The notes: generated from the letters alone by a model not told the origin. A stretch of DNA of 64,000 nt from Ailurus styani (GCA_002007465.1 LNAC01000751.1:555640-619639), one strand, 5' to 3'; counted from the first letter of the stretch, positions 21,571 to 33,734 are shown. Program-made: numbers and translations.

Positions 21571-24500
21571 CTGGGGAGAGAAGAGGATGAGCGCAGGGCG
21601 GAGCGGAGCATCGCTCCTTCTCACGGGGACCCGCCCAGGGGCCTCTCCTGCACCTGCTCGTGTTTCCTGACCAGCGCTCCGCTCTGCCTTCGCGGACGCT
21701 GCAATCACTCAGAACACAGCGTGGGGTTTCCTGAGAGTTGCCGTGGGTCTTCCTTTGTCTCCTTTCTAGTTTCTCTGCCTTACCGCTCTTCCTTCATTTC
21801 CTTGCTCCTCATCTCACTTCCACCCCCCACACACACACACAGCCTTTTTCCCTTCTCCCTCCTTGTAGTGGGAACCAGGCTTAGGAACAACCCCACACCC
21901 ACAGTGGCTGCACAGAGAATGGAAGCAATTCAGTGGCTGCGTCTGCTCCCCTCCTCATAGCAAAGACTTAGTGCAGCCAGTGAGCCCAAGAAAATGCAAG
22001 CTTAGTAGCTGAGCGTTGGGACCACCGTGCATTTCATTTCAGCTTCCCCCAGGAAGAGCTAGGGATCGCCATTGGCCTGGTTCGCAGAGAGAGACCGTGC
22101 AGTTGACTCTTCCAGCTCACACAGGCCAGGAGTGCAGAGCTCGTGTCTGAACCCATCAGCAACAATGCTCCCCGGAGACAGAGTCCGTGGGGCGAGACCC
22201 GTGCTGACCCCACCAAGCCCAGGACACCCTCCGCACCTCTCGACACTGCCCACCCTGACCTTGCTTTCTAACTACAGAGTGTTCACTGACCACAGTGCAC
22301 ACGCAAACATTTACAGTGCCAAGGAAGCAGGGTGTAGCATCCAACGAAGCAAAAGGTTTAGAAGATACTGCATCTGTGTCACAAAAGCAGGCGCCTGGGG
22401 GAGCACCGTGTTCTAAGAGTGAGAAAGGTACCGCCGCGAAGTTGCCGTCTGCAGGATGGACCACAACTCTAACGGACGCCCAGGGTGGCAGAAGAGGCTC
22501 TGGGGGTGGCAGGATGGATCGTTTGGAAGAACAAGCTGAGAAATTCTCCAAGAATGCAAAGCAACAAAGGCCACAGACTAGAAAGTAGGAAAGGAGGGAC
22601 TTAAAAAGGAGATGATCGGGAAAGTGAAGGAGAAACAGGAATCAGAAAGTAACAGAAGAAATGCTCTCCAGTAAAAAAAATGTTACATACCTTAAACTAA
22701 TACAGTGTTATCAGTCAGTTATAGGCCAATGAAACTGGAGAAAGCCAATAAAACACCAAAATAGAACAAACTAATTCAGAAATTAATTAAAATTTTAAAA
22801 TGCCCTAATAATCATGCAAAACCTCACCTGTCACCCGGATCTCAAGATGATCGCTGGGCTCTGACGCCCAGAAAGGAGCCCCGGTCTGGTACCACATACA
22901 GCTGTAGTTCCCGGTGTCACTGGCTGTCACATTCTGGAGGGAGAAGTCCATCTCCTTCCTTACTGAACCCCGAAGCTTTATGGGCCCTGACGTTCCTGCC
23001 TTCAGTAGAGCGAATGTTACAGCCTCATAAACATTGTCTGACATCTGGCACCGCAGGGTCACGGTGTCTCCTGTGGTCACCTCACCTCTTTGGTGGACTC
23101 GGAGGGAAGGTTTAGGTAAATCTCCTGGAAGAGAAGGAAGGCTCCAAAGTCATGGGGAGAAGCCCCAGGTCCCCCACCCACCTCGTTCTCCTGGCAAGTG
23201 GGGGAAATGACAGATCCCTGGTCTCACCCTCTCTCCATTCTGACTGTGGGAAGGAAATTTTTCCTGTAAGCCTGGACGAAGCTGAGCCAGGTCACTCTGT
23301 TCTGTGTTTCACCCTCTCCCCTTGTCCCCTCCCTCCCCCAGTTCGTCCCCCACACCTGTCCCTGCAAGACCCTGTATCCCTCCGAGGCATGCTCCTCACC
23401 TGTCACCAGTAGTAGGAGGACGTCACTGGGCCGTGAACGTGTGTGCGGGGGCCCTCGCCTGTAGTAGTCACAGGTGTACTCTCCAGCACTGCTGTATTGT
23501 AGGTCAGTGAGGTGAAATTCAGCTGGCCCATCTGTGGAAGCCCGTGATTGCGCAGAGTCCAGAACACCTCCTCCCTTTCTGAGAACAAAGTTGACTTCCT
23601 TGGTAGAGGTCTGGCATTGCAGCGTCACATCACTGTGGTGAGGCATCACCGAGCTGGGCCAGGCCCTGAGGGAGGGCTTGGGAAGGGACTCTGGAAGGAA
23701 GCAGAGTTCAGGATGGGAGCTGGTGCCCTTGTCTGCTCCCGGGAAACCCCTTGAAGGAAAGAGAGAAGGGGTACGGGGAGTTTGGAGTGAAGAGAAGGAG
23801 GGTCTGAGTGAAGGAACTCACCGTCCGTGCCCCTGCCTCCTTGGCCAGCGCACAGCCCTGCAAGAGAGCCGTCCATGAGACACGAGCACCCATCCAGAGC
23901 CCCGTCCCGAGGGGCCTTCCCGGGGGCTGCCGCTGAGAAGGGAGCCTGGAGGTCATGCACCTGGGGCTTCTTGTTTCCCCACACTGGACTGTGGCTCCAG
24001 CTCTCCTCCCAGTTCCTTCCCCACTGCTCCCAGAAGGTCTCCTGAGCTGCTCACTCCTCCCACGGCCCCAGGACCTGGCCCGGTTTCCTGATGTCCACAA
24101 GCCCCCGTGTTCCCAGCTTCTGTCTTGAACCACTCATAGTCTTGCATTTCTCTGAAGCTGGTGTTACAGTTTGCGGACCCCCACCTCATCCCGGGGGTAG
24201 AAGGCAGGAACCATGAGAACAACGTGGGAGCACAGGGCTTGAATGTGACCCCAGCCCACCTCTGAAGTTGTTTGAGACCCTGAGTAGTCCCAAGGGTCTG
24301 TCGACGGTCTCACCTGCCAGAAGAAACCCCGCCCGGAGGCTGCTTGGTGCTTTGAGTGACAAGCTAAGATGGGTACCGCTTGTTTGTAACTAAGCGAGCT
24401 CGTAGAAACTGTGGAGCTCTTCCCTCGGGAGACACAGGAGGTCACTACCTGTGAGCAGCTGGCCGGCGGAGACTGCACTTGACCTCAGCATGCCCCGTGT

Positions 24501-27500
24501 CTGTGCAGGTCCTGGCACACAGTGGGACCTCAGCAAACGCACACTGATGGGCTGACAACATGCCCTGCGTAAACACAGCTCAGCTTTTACGAGGGTGTGA
24601 AAGATGCAACGTCACCCTTACTTCCCCATCTTGTCCCGCCCGGCCAGCTCCATTTCCAGACCTCCGCTCACCAGGTCACCCACGTCCACCTGTGAGTCGG
24701 GGTTAACTCAGATGGAGAGAGCTCTGTCCCTGGACATGGCAAGTTAAGTCAAGCTCAGACTTTAACCACTTTCCGATCCCATCTTTGCCATGATCTCTTT
24801 TCATCTTTTGATACTCCAAGTAGGACAGAGGTTACTGCTTGGTCCTCTGAAACAAGCCTCAGAGCATCCCCGTGGATATCCCAGAAAGGGGAAAACCTGC
24901 CTCCTCTGCTGTCCCACAGATGAGTCCATCTGTAGGGTACTCCGGCTCGGTGGTTCTTAGCCTTGGCGGCACGTTGGGCTCCCCAGGGGGGCGGGGATGC
25001 CAAAAGATCCCAGGGCACAGACGAAACCACAAAAGCCTTGAATCCCAATCACTTGGGATAGAGCTCAGGCCCCAAACTTTTGAAATCTCCTGGGTGGTAC
25101 AAGTATTCAGCTGAGTGACCAAACCTAGTAATCCAACCATTTCTCAAGACTGCAGCATAGATAGTCGAAATCCGTTGGCACAGAAAGAGACTTGCAAGTG
25201 GTAGTGGGTATGTGCGTCTCTGACCATCACGGACATCCTGCCATCACTGCCCAAATGTGGTGGTTACAGTTTGGCCTGAGTTCTAAGATCTCTTTAAAAA
25301 TAACATCAAGCCTATTTACAGAATTTATTGGGAAAGAGAAATTGCTCTAACTCCACAGATAGTGGTTGGACCTGTGTTTCTAAGAAATTTACTTTTTTTT
25401 TTTTGACTGTGTGAAATAGTTTTGTGTCTTAGTAGTGAAAAAGGGGAAGTTACCAGTCCTTTGTGTTAAAATTGCACAGACCGATCAAAAATATTACTCT
25501 CCACGTTCTGAAAAAGCCAAAAGGTGAAAAGATCCCAGTGTCCAGCAGAGAGCACATGGATAGAGACCAGGTGTGTGGTCTGTGTAGACAGCGGAGGACT
25601 CTTCTGCCATCAAAAGGGATGGGATTCTGTTAGCTGCTACAGCATGAGTGGACTTGGAAAACATTCTCTGTGAAATTAGACAAACGGAGAGGGACAAATA
25701 CTGTATGATTCCACTTGCACGAAGTCCCTAGAATAGGCAAACTCATGCAGACAGAACATAGAGCAGAGGTTATCAGGGGGCTGGGGAGAAAGAGGGGAAA
25801 ACGCTTATTGATTCACGAGTACAGACTTTATGTTGGGGATGATGAAAAAGTCTTGAGTGAAGGCTGCACGTCATTGTGAATGCATTTAAATGCCACTGGA
25901 CCAGAGACAGAGAGTTAAGAGGATAAATGTTATTTACATATAATTTACCACAGTAAAAATAGGGAGCAACATGGGCATGTTTAAGGTATTGAAAACTCTC
26001 ACGGTCGGTGAATCCACAGAGGACAGAAGAAGGGAGGACGTGGGCAGAGCACACGTCGCTGGACACCCGAATGCATGAGAAGCTCCGCCCCGTCCCCGCC
26101 CCGGCCTGGGAAGCGGCCCGACCTGAGCTCTGGACCAGGCCTGGTCTCTGAGCACCAAAGCCCTGGGAGCCCCGATGTTCGTGCGTCCTGCTGTGCTTGG
26201 CAAAGAGGAAGAGGAACCCGCAGCACAGAGCCTGTGTCCTCTTGACTGACCACGCTGAGTGGGAAGCAGGAGTCACTTCTCTCTGCACAGCCAGTGAGAG
26301 ACCGCCTGTGAATAGCAGCCTCATGTTGCGGTGAAGAGCAAAGTGAAGGGGAAGAGCTCAGGGACTTCCCTGCAAGAACCTGTAAATTCTCAGGGATCCA
26401 GGGTGTTGGTGGGCGGTGTAAGATGCCCAGAGAAGGTGGGAGTCTGAAGATAAATTCTCGATGGCATGGAACACCTGATGAGGGGATTGTGATCCGGGCT
26501 GAGAAGTCCGCAGGGCGCTCTCTTGACTCACGGGGCATTCTGGAGCCTATGAAAATTTGGAGCTTTGGCAGCCCCAGCCCCCCCTCCATCAGCTCTGCCC
26601 TGCACTCCCCAGACACTCAGGTCCCAACGCCTTGGAGGGAGCTGTTGCGAGGGGCATAGGAGGTGATGTCGTGGACGCTCTGTGGGGCAGCCTGATGTCT
26701 TGGGTTCAGAGAACTTTGGTGGTAGGGAGGCAGTTTTAGCACAAAGACCTGGTAACATCCCTTTTCACTGCCAAGACACAACACTGGTCTACGTGGGGTA
26801 AAAAGAAATCTTTTGGAAACACGGGTCTAACCTTCCATGGCCTGTGCTCCAGTAGCTCCAAGCAGATTGAGGGCTTTGCAGAGCTTGGTCAGTGGCGGTG
26901 GGACACACCCTCAAGTCACAGGGGACTTGTCATGCGCTCCCAGGCTCCGCACATCTCCTCTCCTCTCCTCTCCTCTCCTCTCCACTCCTCTCCTCTCGTT
27001 CTTCTGCGGGACCTGCTCGGAGACTTCGTTGCTTAGGGGAGCAGCAGGAAGTCCACTAGCAGAGACTCGCTGTCTCTCAGAGACAAGCACGAGAGAGAAG
27101 AGGTTCCTCCGGGGCGCCCGGGTGGGTCAGTCGGCTAAGCGTCTGCCTCCGGCTCAGGTCACGATCCCAGGGTCTTGAGACTGAGTCCAGCATGGGGCTC
27201 CCTGCTCGGCAGAGAGGCTGCTTCTCCCTCTGCCTCTGCTGCTCCCCCTGCTTGTGATTTCTCACTCTCTCTCTCTCTCTCTGTGTCAAATAAATAAACA
27301 AAATCTTTAAAAAGAAGAAAGGAAAGATTAACCTCATTGACGTGAGGAAGATCAGCAACCTTCGTCAGGTGGAAACAAGCCTGGTGACCCCCAGCAGGTG
27401 GGCAGATAAGCACAACGTGACCCACACGTAAGGGGAATAGTCCTCGGCCACGAAAAGGAATGAAAATCTCATACACGTGTCCGGGGAAGACCTCTGGAAG

Positions 27501-29379
27501 GGAAGCTGGCGGAATCAGTGCCTCACTCAGCCAGAGGACAGTGAATGATGCAAGGAATAAGAAACACAAACAGATCTTTTTGAGCATGGACTGGTCACGC
27601 ATGCCTGAACCTGGCTGTGAAAGTAATTCTGCGGGAACTTGCAACGACGGGCATGTGCTCCCCAAGGCCCCACAAGGACCGTGGGCGCGAGTGGAGTCCT
27701 CAGAGCTGGGTGGTGGTCGCCACGTCCCTGCGTCCTCCCTGCACACAATCGGGTGTGTCTTCCCAAGGCCAGCCTCTGGCAGGAGGGGCGCCCCGGGGAG
27801 GAGCCTCAAGTCTTGGGGTCAGAGAACCGCGGTGGTGACAGGAAGCTGAGTACAGAGGACCCCGCAGAGGTGAGTCCTCGTCCCCTGATGTTTTGTGGAT
27901 TTGCGCTTTGTTGGTTTCTGGAAGCCAGTGCATTCTGAGGTACAACTCTAGTTCCGTAATGTCTGAGGACATTGCGAACCACTCCTCTCTGCGTCCTCAG
28001 GCTTTTTCCAACCCGGAGATGGGAAACTTTCAGACACGCCGAGAGTGCTCCGTACCGTGGGTCCCCTGCGTGTGGCCCTCTTAATTTAACGTCGTGGCTG
28101 AGTGGGAACGATTTGGGGGCTCGGCAGTTCTGGTTGAGATTTGGCTTCCTTTGGCACAGGTGGAGAGTGTGCAGTCTGAGGCAAATCTGTTCCCTTTGCA
28201 GACTCAAATGCGACCCCTCGTCTGTAAAAGTGGACCTCACTCTCTCTTGCACGGTTTTTTCTTTTTTGAGGGGGGTGGATCAGAGTGGTATTTCCCACAT
28301 GTGGAATACATCCCACCCGTGCTTTGTGTGATCATTTTAGGTGGAAGGAAGGACAATCAATCCAGTACATGGGGTGCTTGGGTGGTACAGTTAAGCCTCG
28401 GACTCTTGGTTTCGGTTCAGGTCGTGATCTCAGGGTGGGGGGATCGAGCCCCCGTGGGGCCCCGTGCTCAGGGAGGAGTCAGCTTGAGAGTCTCTCTCTC
28501 TCTCTCTCTCTCTTTCTCTCCCTCTGCCCCTCCCCCCAACTCTTGCACACGCACAGTCTCTCAAATAAATAAATCTTTTTTAAAAAAAGGCACTCCACGA
28601 TCACATGCAGGAAGCACTCCTGTACAGCTTCTGATTTGTCACCAAAAAAGCCTCCCTGAAGCTAGTCTCTGATATGTTTGGTTTGTAGCTAATTGCCTTT
28701 ATTTTATTTTAAGATATTTTTTTGTCAGAGAGCAAGCGAGCACAAGCAGGGGGAGCAGCAGGCAGGGGGAGAGGCAGACTCCTGGCCGAGCCAGGAGCCG
28801 GAGACACGACTCGATCCCAGGACCCCGAGATCATGACCTAAACTGAAGGCAGATGCTTAACCAATGAGCCACCCAGGCATCCTGTGGCTAATTGCCTTTA
28901 TAGCAAAGAACTAGCAGGTCTCGGGCTCAGAAGCTTGACGAGGACCATTGTGTATAGTTATAGTATTCTAACATTGTTTCCTTATCGTGCCATTTACTTT
29001 ATAATTCCTGTGTTTGACCTGGATTTTTATCCATTGTATAGAGAGATTGTATTGTATGCACTTTGCTTTAAGCACAAAAGACCCAGTCTATATGAAAAAC
29101 AAAACTCATTAAGCCAATAAAGTACAGGTTCAGCAAAATCATGAACTTGGAACAAGAGTAATTGAGATTTCTAAAGCATCAGTTTAGAGGTAACATATGC
29201 ATTGCACTCAGCGAGATTTCTGATACACAGTATGCACTCGACAAACCCAAGTTGATGTTACATGTTCTCTTCCCATCCTCAGTCCAAACCTCATACCAGT
29301 TCTGTTGCTTTCTATGGTCCCAACGTGTTGCCCCGGGACACTTACTGAGACAGAGGAGTGTCACTAGCTTAGAGATCAT
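21428..29379 (-). CDS. TARM1: TARM1, intact two-Ig activating receptor (unit C)
   Basis: Five minus-strand exons: 29346-29379, 23822-23857, 23400-23690, 22828-23124 and 21428-21570 (coding parts), 801 bases in frame, 266 residues plus stop; human TARM1 is about this size. TARM1 is a cell-surface receptor of myeloid cells that signals through the FcR-gamma adaptor. Residues 1-23 are the signal region, 24-120 Ig1 (TLQC and GEYTC cysteines), 121-219 Ig2 (TLRC and GNYSC cysteines, N-V-T and N-Y-S sequons), about 234-254 membrane with Arg236, then a short tail without tyrosine motifs. All junctions are phase 1 with GT-AG ends. It is the only fully intact TARM1-type gene with an activating membrane exon here. 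The ectodomain is nearly shared with unit D. The ortholog/paralog relation to human TARM1 is inferred. Confidence 0.88.
22828..23124 (-). CDS. TARM1: TARM1 exon 4: Ig2
   Basis: 297 bases between CTCTTCCAG and GTGAGG. Contains [47 protein letters not shown] and [15 protein letters not shown]: a complete C2-type Ig domain with both cysteines. Confidence 0.92.
23400..23690 (-). CDS. TARM1: TARM1 exon 3: Ig1
   Basis: 291 bases between CTTCCAG and GTGAGG. Contains [60 protein letters not shown] and SDVLLLLVT. Both domain cysteines are present. The segment 23538-23575 differs strongly from unit D. Confidence 0.92.
23822..23857 (-). CDS. TARM1: TARM1 exon 2: 36-base mini-exon
   Basis: CTTGCAG acceptor, 36 bases, GTGAGT donor. 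Joined to exon 1 it reads [16 protein letters not shown], close to the same part of human TARM1. Confidence 0.88.
25480..25985 (+). repeat. L1 3' region
   Basis: 'caaatactgtatgattccac', 'gagcagaggttatcagggggctgggg' and a following 3'-end-like stretch. Confidence 0.6.
26950..26999. repeat. CTCCT simple repeat
   Basis: About ten imperfect copies of CTCCT (TCTCC) in a row. Confidence 0.9.
27111..27316 (+). repeat. Carnivore SINE
   Basis: 'ggggcgcccgggtgggtcag' to 'caaataaataaacaaaatc'. Confidence 0.92.
27318..27640 (+). repeat. Diverged L1-like sequence
   Basis: Resembles L1 ORF2-end sequence ('ggaatagtcctcggccacgaaaaggaatgaaa'). Degenerate. Confidence 0.35.
28369..28590 (+). repeat. Carnivore SINE with expanded CT tract
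   Basis: 'tggggtgcttgggtggtaca' start, long TCTCTC run, 'caaataaataaatc' tail. Confidence 0.9.
28704..28883 (-). repeat. Carnivore SINE
   Basis: 'taagatatttttttgtcagag' to 'gagccacccaggcatcctg'. Confidence 0.9.
29346..29379 (-). CDS. TARM1: TARM1 exon 1: signal peptide
   Basis: ATG at 29377-29379, MISKLVTLLCL plus one base (34 coding bases), donor GTAAGTG. The length and phase match the first exon of LILR/TARM1-type genes. An ETS-like CACTTCC lies about 130 bases upstream (around 29511), which is suggestive but unproven as a promoter element. Confidence 0.85.
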
Positions 29380-29752
29380 GGCAGCACGTCCCTGTCAGCC
29401 TCTCCGACGCCTTGCTGGGGTTGTGCCGTCCGCAGGTGGGTGAGGAACTGGGGTGGCCACAGCCTTGCCCTGTATCTAAAGGGTGGGAAGTAATGATTTT
29501 TCGGACTTTTCACTTCCTCCTTTCACACTGGTGCTGCTAATTGCAACATATTCCTTACTTGCTGAGCTTCAAGGACTTGGCTCACAGAAAGTCCTCCTCT
29601 GTCTCAGATGTCAGGCATCAAATGTGTGGCCCCCCACCATGTGTCTGAGGCTTGAGCCTGAAGGGTTCCTGAGAGGAGAGGAAGGTACTTCACTGTTGAG
29701 AATATTGGAATATCCAGGATAGACACTCAGGTTGCTAGATATTGCCCACTGT

Positions 29753-29936
29753 CTTTTTTTTTTTTTAAAGATTTTATTTACTTATTTGAGACAGAGAGAG
29801 AGTGATCGAGAGCGTGAGCAGGGGCAGAAGAAGAAGGCGAAGCAGGATCCCCGCTGAGCAGGGAACCAGATGCAGGGTTCGATCCCAGTGGGATCATGAC
29901 CTGAGCCTTCACCGACTGAACCACCCAGGCACCCCT
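29753..29936 (-). repeat. Carnivore SINE
   Basis: 'aaagattttatttacttatttgag' to 'gaaccacccaggcacccct'. Confidence 0.92.
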
Positions 29937-29982
29937 ACATCACCCACTGTCTTAAGAGCTAAGGACTACAGCCAAATAGTTC

Positions 29983-30094
29983 CTTTTTTTTTTTTTTTTT
30001 TTTGGTTAACTCTCTGCCCATCGCGGGTCTCAAACTCACAAACAACCCTGAGAGGAGTTGCATGTTTTACCGACTGAGCTGGCAGGAGCCCCAC
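29983..30094 (-). repeat. Shorter variant SINE
   Basis: Poly-T followed by 'ggttaactctctgcccatcg' and 'taccgactgagctggcagga'. It ends like a tRNA-derived SINE but has an unusual body. Confidence 0.6.
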
Positions 30095-30990
30095 CAAATA
30101 GTTATTTTACTAACTATGCCAGTGAGGTTCAGTTGTTCAAGCAACTTCAAAAACCCAAATATTGTGTGTTGCAGGAGAAGAATTCAAGAGAGCAGCTGGC
30201 TAGCATAAAATGAGAGTGTGTACCCTGGGCCAGAAGGATCCCTCTCCTTCCACACAGCTTCCTCAGTGGACTTTGTCTCCTGAGTCAGGAGCCACTAGCA
30301 AAGCCCCTCGGAACCAGGAACCCCAGAACGGAGCCTTGGCTGGGGTTTCTTACTGCACAGCGGGCGTGTGGCCAGTCCCAGCAGCTGAGCCCCTGGGGGC
30401 GCTCGCAGGAGCCGGTGTCCCTCAGCGTTCCCACGTTCACCAGCACACAGTGGGAGAAGCCGTACAGAGCTCTGCAGGACTGTTTGGACCCAGGTTACCG
30501 AGTGACACTACTCATCAGTAGGTTTCACTCCACGGGTAGAGCTCGGTGTCGTGGGGGACATTTTCGTGTCCGCAGAAGGGCTCAGGCCAAGTCCGGCTGG
30601 AACGAACCTCAGCAGCTCGAACAACCATCACGCCCAGGCACAGCGCCCAGTTCTTCAGGATTCGCGGTGACTTTTGTGAAGCCACGGTCTCTGTACCCTG
30701 GATCATTTTTGTCTCCTGGAAAAGCTGTGTGTGACTCACAGGCTCTTACTTAGCCAGGAAACGGAATTATCAGGAGGTCTGAAATGACAGCTTTCCGTCC
30801 TTTTTTTTCCCCTGCCCTCACTGATTTTGTCTCTAGGTAGGGAGGTGTGCCTCTGCCACTTCAAGATGTCAATCCCGGTTTACCTGCATTCTGGCCAACT
30901 TGCTGCGCTAATGATGCAGGTGAACCAGGGTGCTTCCTGCCAAATCGTGTTTGGCAAAATTCAGATGGCAGGGACAAACGAACTGGAAAT
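30095..30990. other. Spacer upstream of TARM1, nothing recognised
   Basis: About 0.9 kb without a recognised exon or RNA gene. It would lie 5' of TARM1 exon 1. Confidence 0.35.
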
Positions 30991-30993
30991 ACG

Positions 30994-31717
30994 TGGTGAG
31001 GGGCCGCAGGGCAGGTTCCCCTGTGAAATATGTAAGGTGAGGGGCTGCAGGGCAGGTTCCCTTGTGAAATATGTAAGGTGAGGGGCTGCAGGGCAGGTTC
31101 CCTTGTGAAATATGTGGTGGGGGGCCTCAGGGCAGGTTCCCCTGTGAAATATGTAAGGTGAGGGGCCGCAGGGCAGGTTCCCCTGTGAAATATGTAAGGT
31201 TAGGGGCCGCAGGGCAGGTTCCCTTGTGAAATATGTAAGGTGAGGGGCCGCAGGGCGGGTTCCCCTGTGAAATATGTAAGGTGGGGGGCCTCAGGGCAGG
31301 TTCCCTTGTGAAATATGTAAGGTGAGGGGCCACAGGGCAGGTTCCCTTGTGAAATATGTGGTGGGGGGCCTCAGGGCAGGTTCCCTTGTGAAATATGTGG
31401 TGGTGGGCCGCAGGGCAGGTTCCCCTGTGAAATATGTAAGGTGAGGGGCCGCAGGGCAGGTTCCCCTGTGAAATATGTAAGGTGAGGGGCCGCAGGGCAG
31501 GTTCCCTTGTGAAATATGTAAGGTGAGGGGCCGCAGGGCAGGTTCCCTTGTGAAATATGTAAGGTGAGGGGCCGCAGGGCAGGTTCCCTTGTGAAATATG
31601 TAAGGTGAGGGGCCGCAGGGCAGGTTCCCCTGTGAAATATGTAAGGTTAGGGGCCGCAGGGCAGGTTCCCTTGTGAAATATGTAAGGTGAGGGGCCACAG
31701 GGCAGGTTCCCTTGTGC
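30994..31717. repeat. Minisatellite, ~41-base unit, ~17-18 copies
   Basis: Unit: 'aggtgaggggccgcagggca' followed by 'ggttcccttgtgaaatatgta'. Variant units lacking two bases read 'atatgtggtggggggcctca'. Copies differ at few positions, so the array has been homogenised recently. It sits between TARM1 exon 1 and the 3' end of unit D. The long minus-strand open frame across it is a by-product of the repeat. Confidence 0.95.
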
Positions 31718-33234
31718 AGAGACATGAGGTGGGAGAGGCAGGTGCAGGACTTGGAACCCAGCTCCATCTCAGAAGCCCATTCCCTTTCCAGAAAACCATC
31801 TGAAGCTCCCCCCACGGTGGTGAAGGGGCCTCCTTGTCTCGGGTTCATTGTGTGGAAGCGTGCACACGAGGGTGTCGGCGTTTGGTTATTGTCGCTGCGT
31901 AACATCCTTACCCCCAACACAGAGGCTTCAGCAACACACCTTCACGATCTCGTAGTTTCAGGGGCCAGGAACCCGAGCACTGTGAGCAGGATCCTCTGTG
32001 GGCTGCAGTCACCCTGTCAGCCAGGGCTGGGATCGAATCCGAAAGTTCAGAAGTTCAGCCGGGGAAGGATCCACTTCCGAGCTGCGGTGTAGTTCTGACA
32101 CGAGCCACCCAGAGTCAGCACCGACTTCACGGGCTGAAGGTGCAGGGCCCACAAGACCATCCTCACTGCAGACACTAGCTGCAGGCTCAGGTGTTCCTGA
32201 GTCACTGCACCTCGGAACCAATGTCCTAAAATTTTGGAGGGTCCTGCTACTCCTGTCAGGTTCATTTGTGTGCTGGGACCACTTGAAGAACTCAGGAAAG
32301 CACTACAGTTACAGTTACAGTTTTTATTATAAAGGATACAAACCAAGACCACCTAGACGAAGAGACACATGGGGAAGTCTGGGAGGGCCCCCAAAGCAAA
32401 GCTTCCTCTATTCTCAGGATGCATCACCACCGGGAAGCTCCCCGAATGTCCAGAAGTTTCATCAGGATTTCCCCACACAGGTGTGATTGATTGAATCATT
32501 GCTCACATGCCTGACTCGTCTCCAGCCCCCTCCCATCCCCAGAGGTCAAGGCTGTAACCCTGTAATCACATGGTTGGTCTTTCTGGCATCACCAACCCTC
32601 ATCCTGGGTCATCTCACTGACACAAACCCAGATGTGGTGCAAAGCACCCACCGTGAATAACAAAGATACTTCTGTTAACTCCCGAGATGCCAAACACTTA
32701 CAGATTCTCTCTCAGGAACCAAGGACAAAGACCAGCCGAATTCTTTATTTTACGGCACAAGCCCACACGCTTGTTGGCGGGAGTCAGTTTCTCGCTGGCT
32801 GCAGACTATTCTCGGTTCCTTGCCGATGGGCATCTCCAAAATGCAGAGCTCCCATCACTGTGCACGTGCACAATCACAGAAGGCAGGAGAGAGACTGCTG
32901 TCCGGAGGGTAGTTGTATTCTTCATCAGCACGACTGCTGAAGCGACATCCCGTCTCCTTTACTATATTCCGTAGGTTGGGAGCAAGTCTCCAAAACCAGG
33001 AGACGGGATTACACAGGCGCACGAATACCAGGAGTGAGAATAATTGGAGGCCACAGGCCACCATGAAGGCTCACTCAAGCCCACAAACGTGCGTAAGGTT
33101 ATGGGGGCAGTTTTGTGGCGAGAAGGGGGTGGGAGCAGAAGAGTGCCAGTCAAGAAAGGCACTGAGCACGCGTCGGGAAGGAAGCAGGAAGTGGGACGGC
33201 CCCTCTGGAAAACTGTTCAGGAGTGTCTAATGAA
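31718..33234. other. Spacer 3' of unit D, nothing recognised
   Basis: Mixed sequence with short frames only. No family exon was seen. A short 'acagttacagttacag' triplet-like run lies near 32304. Confidence 0.35.
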
Positions 33235-33720
33235 ATGAAGCACACACCTGCCCTTTGACCCAGCTGCCCACTATTTATAATCCAGGGAAAGCCCTGCGTG
33301 TGCACCTATGTGTACAAAGACATAGCTAAGAGCGTTTGTGCAACCTGACCCATAGAAGCCTCCGCCTGGAGACAACCCAGATCTCCTTCCCCTGGAGAAC
33401 GGATCAACAAATCGTGGCATGAACACGCAATGGAGTGATACTCAGCAGGAAAAAGGGAAGAAGGTACAATGCTAGTAACTACATCCGGGATGAACCTCAG
33501 AAGCCACATCTTTGCGTGGAAGCAGCCCACACGGAAGAATACACGTGGTGTAATGCGTGTATGTGAGTGCATACGAGGAACGGGCCAAAGTCGTCCAAGG
33601 TGATACAAGTCAGAAAAAGGAATGATCTCGGGGGAAGGGTGGTTAGCTAGAGAGTGGCACAAAGAAGGCTTCTGGAGTGCCAGAAATACTGTTTTTATTT
33701 GGATGGTGGTTATTGCAAAG
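33235..33720 (+). repeat. L1 ORF2-end fragment
   Basis: 'cctttgacccagctgcccac', 'caacccagatctccttcc' and 'gtgatactcagcaggaaaaa' follow the L1 order. Confidence 0.6.
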
Positions 33721-33734
33721 GGGCTACGTAGAGA

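Larger units (their letters stand above)
23858..29345 (-). other. TARM1 intron 1
   Basis: 5.5 kb. The first 0.25 kb is shared with unit A (3.02-3.3 kb), and about 24.3-25.1 kb is loosely shared with 3.5-4.4 kb. Around 24.94-25.14 kb is a degraded DNA-transposon-like piece ('gcacgttgggctccccag'). The rest is L1, SINEs and a CTCCT tract. No further exon was seen. Confidence 0.55.

Noticed and set aside
25999..26616. 205-residue minus-strand frame in TARM1 intron 1
   Set aside because: No Ig, membrane or other motif, and no splice pattern. Part of it resembles duplicated intron sequence of units A and B.
27159..27809. 216-residue minus-strand frame
   Set aside because: Its end is SINE translation and the rest is L1-like and unrecognised sequence. 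No gene support.
31291..31920. 209-residue open frame on the minus strand
   Set aside because: It runs through the 41-base minisatellite (41 is not a multiple of three, but no unit frame has a stop). The protein is a periodic artefact without a start context or homology.
33694..33699. AATAAA on the minus strand about 0.3 kb past the unit D stop, considered as its poly-A signal
   Set aside because: It is plausible in position, but the hexamer is common in AT-rich L1 sequence and no downstream GU-rich element stands out, so it was not annotated.
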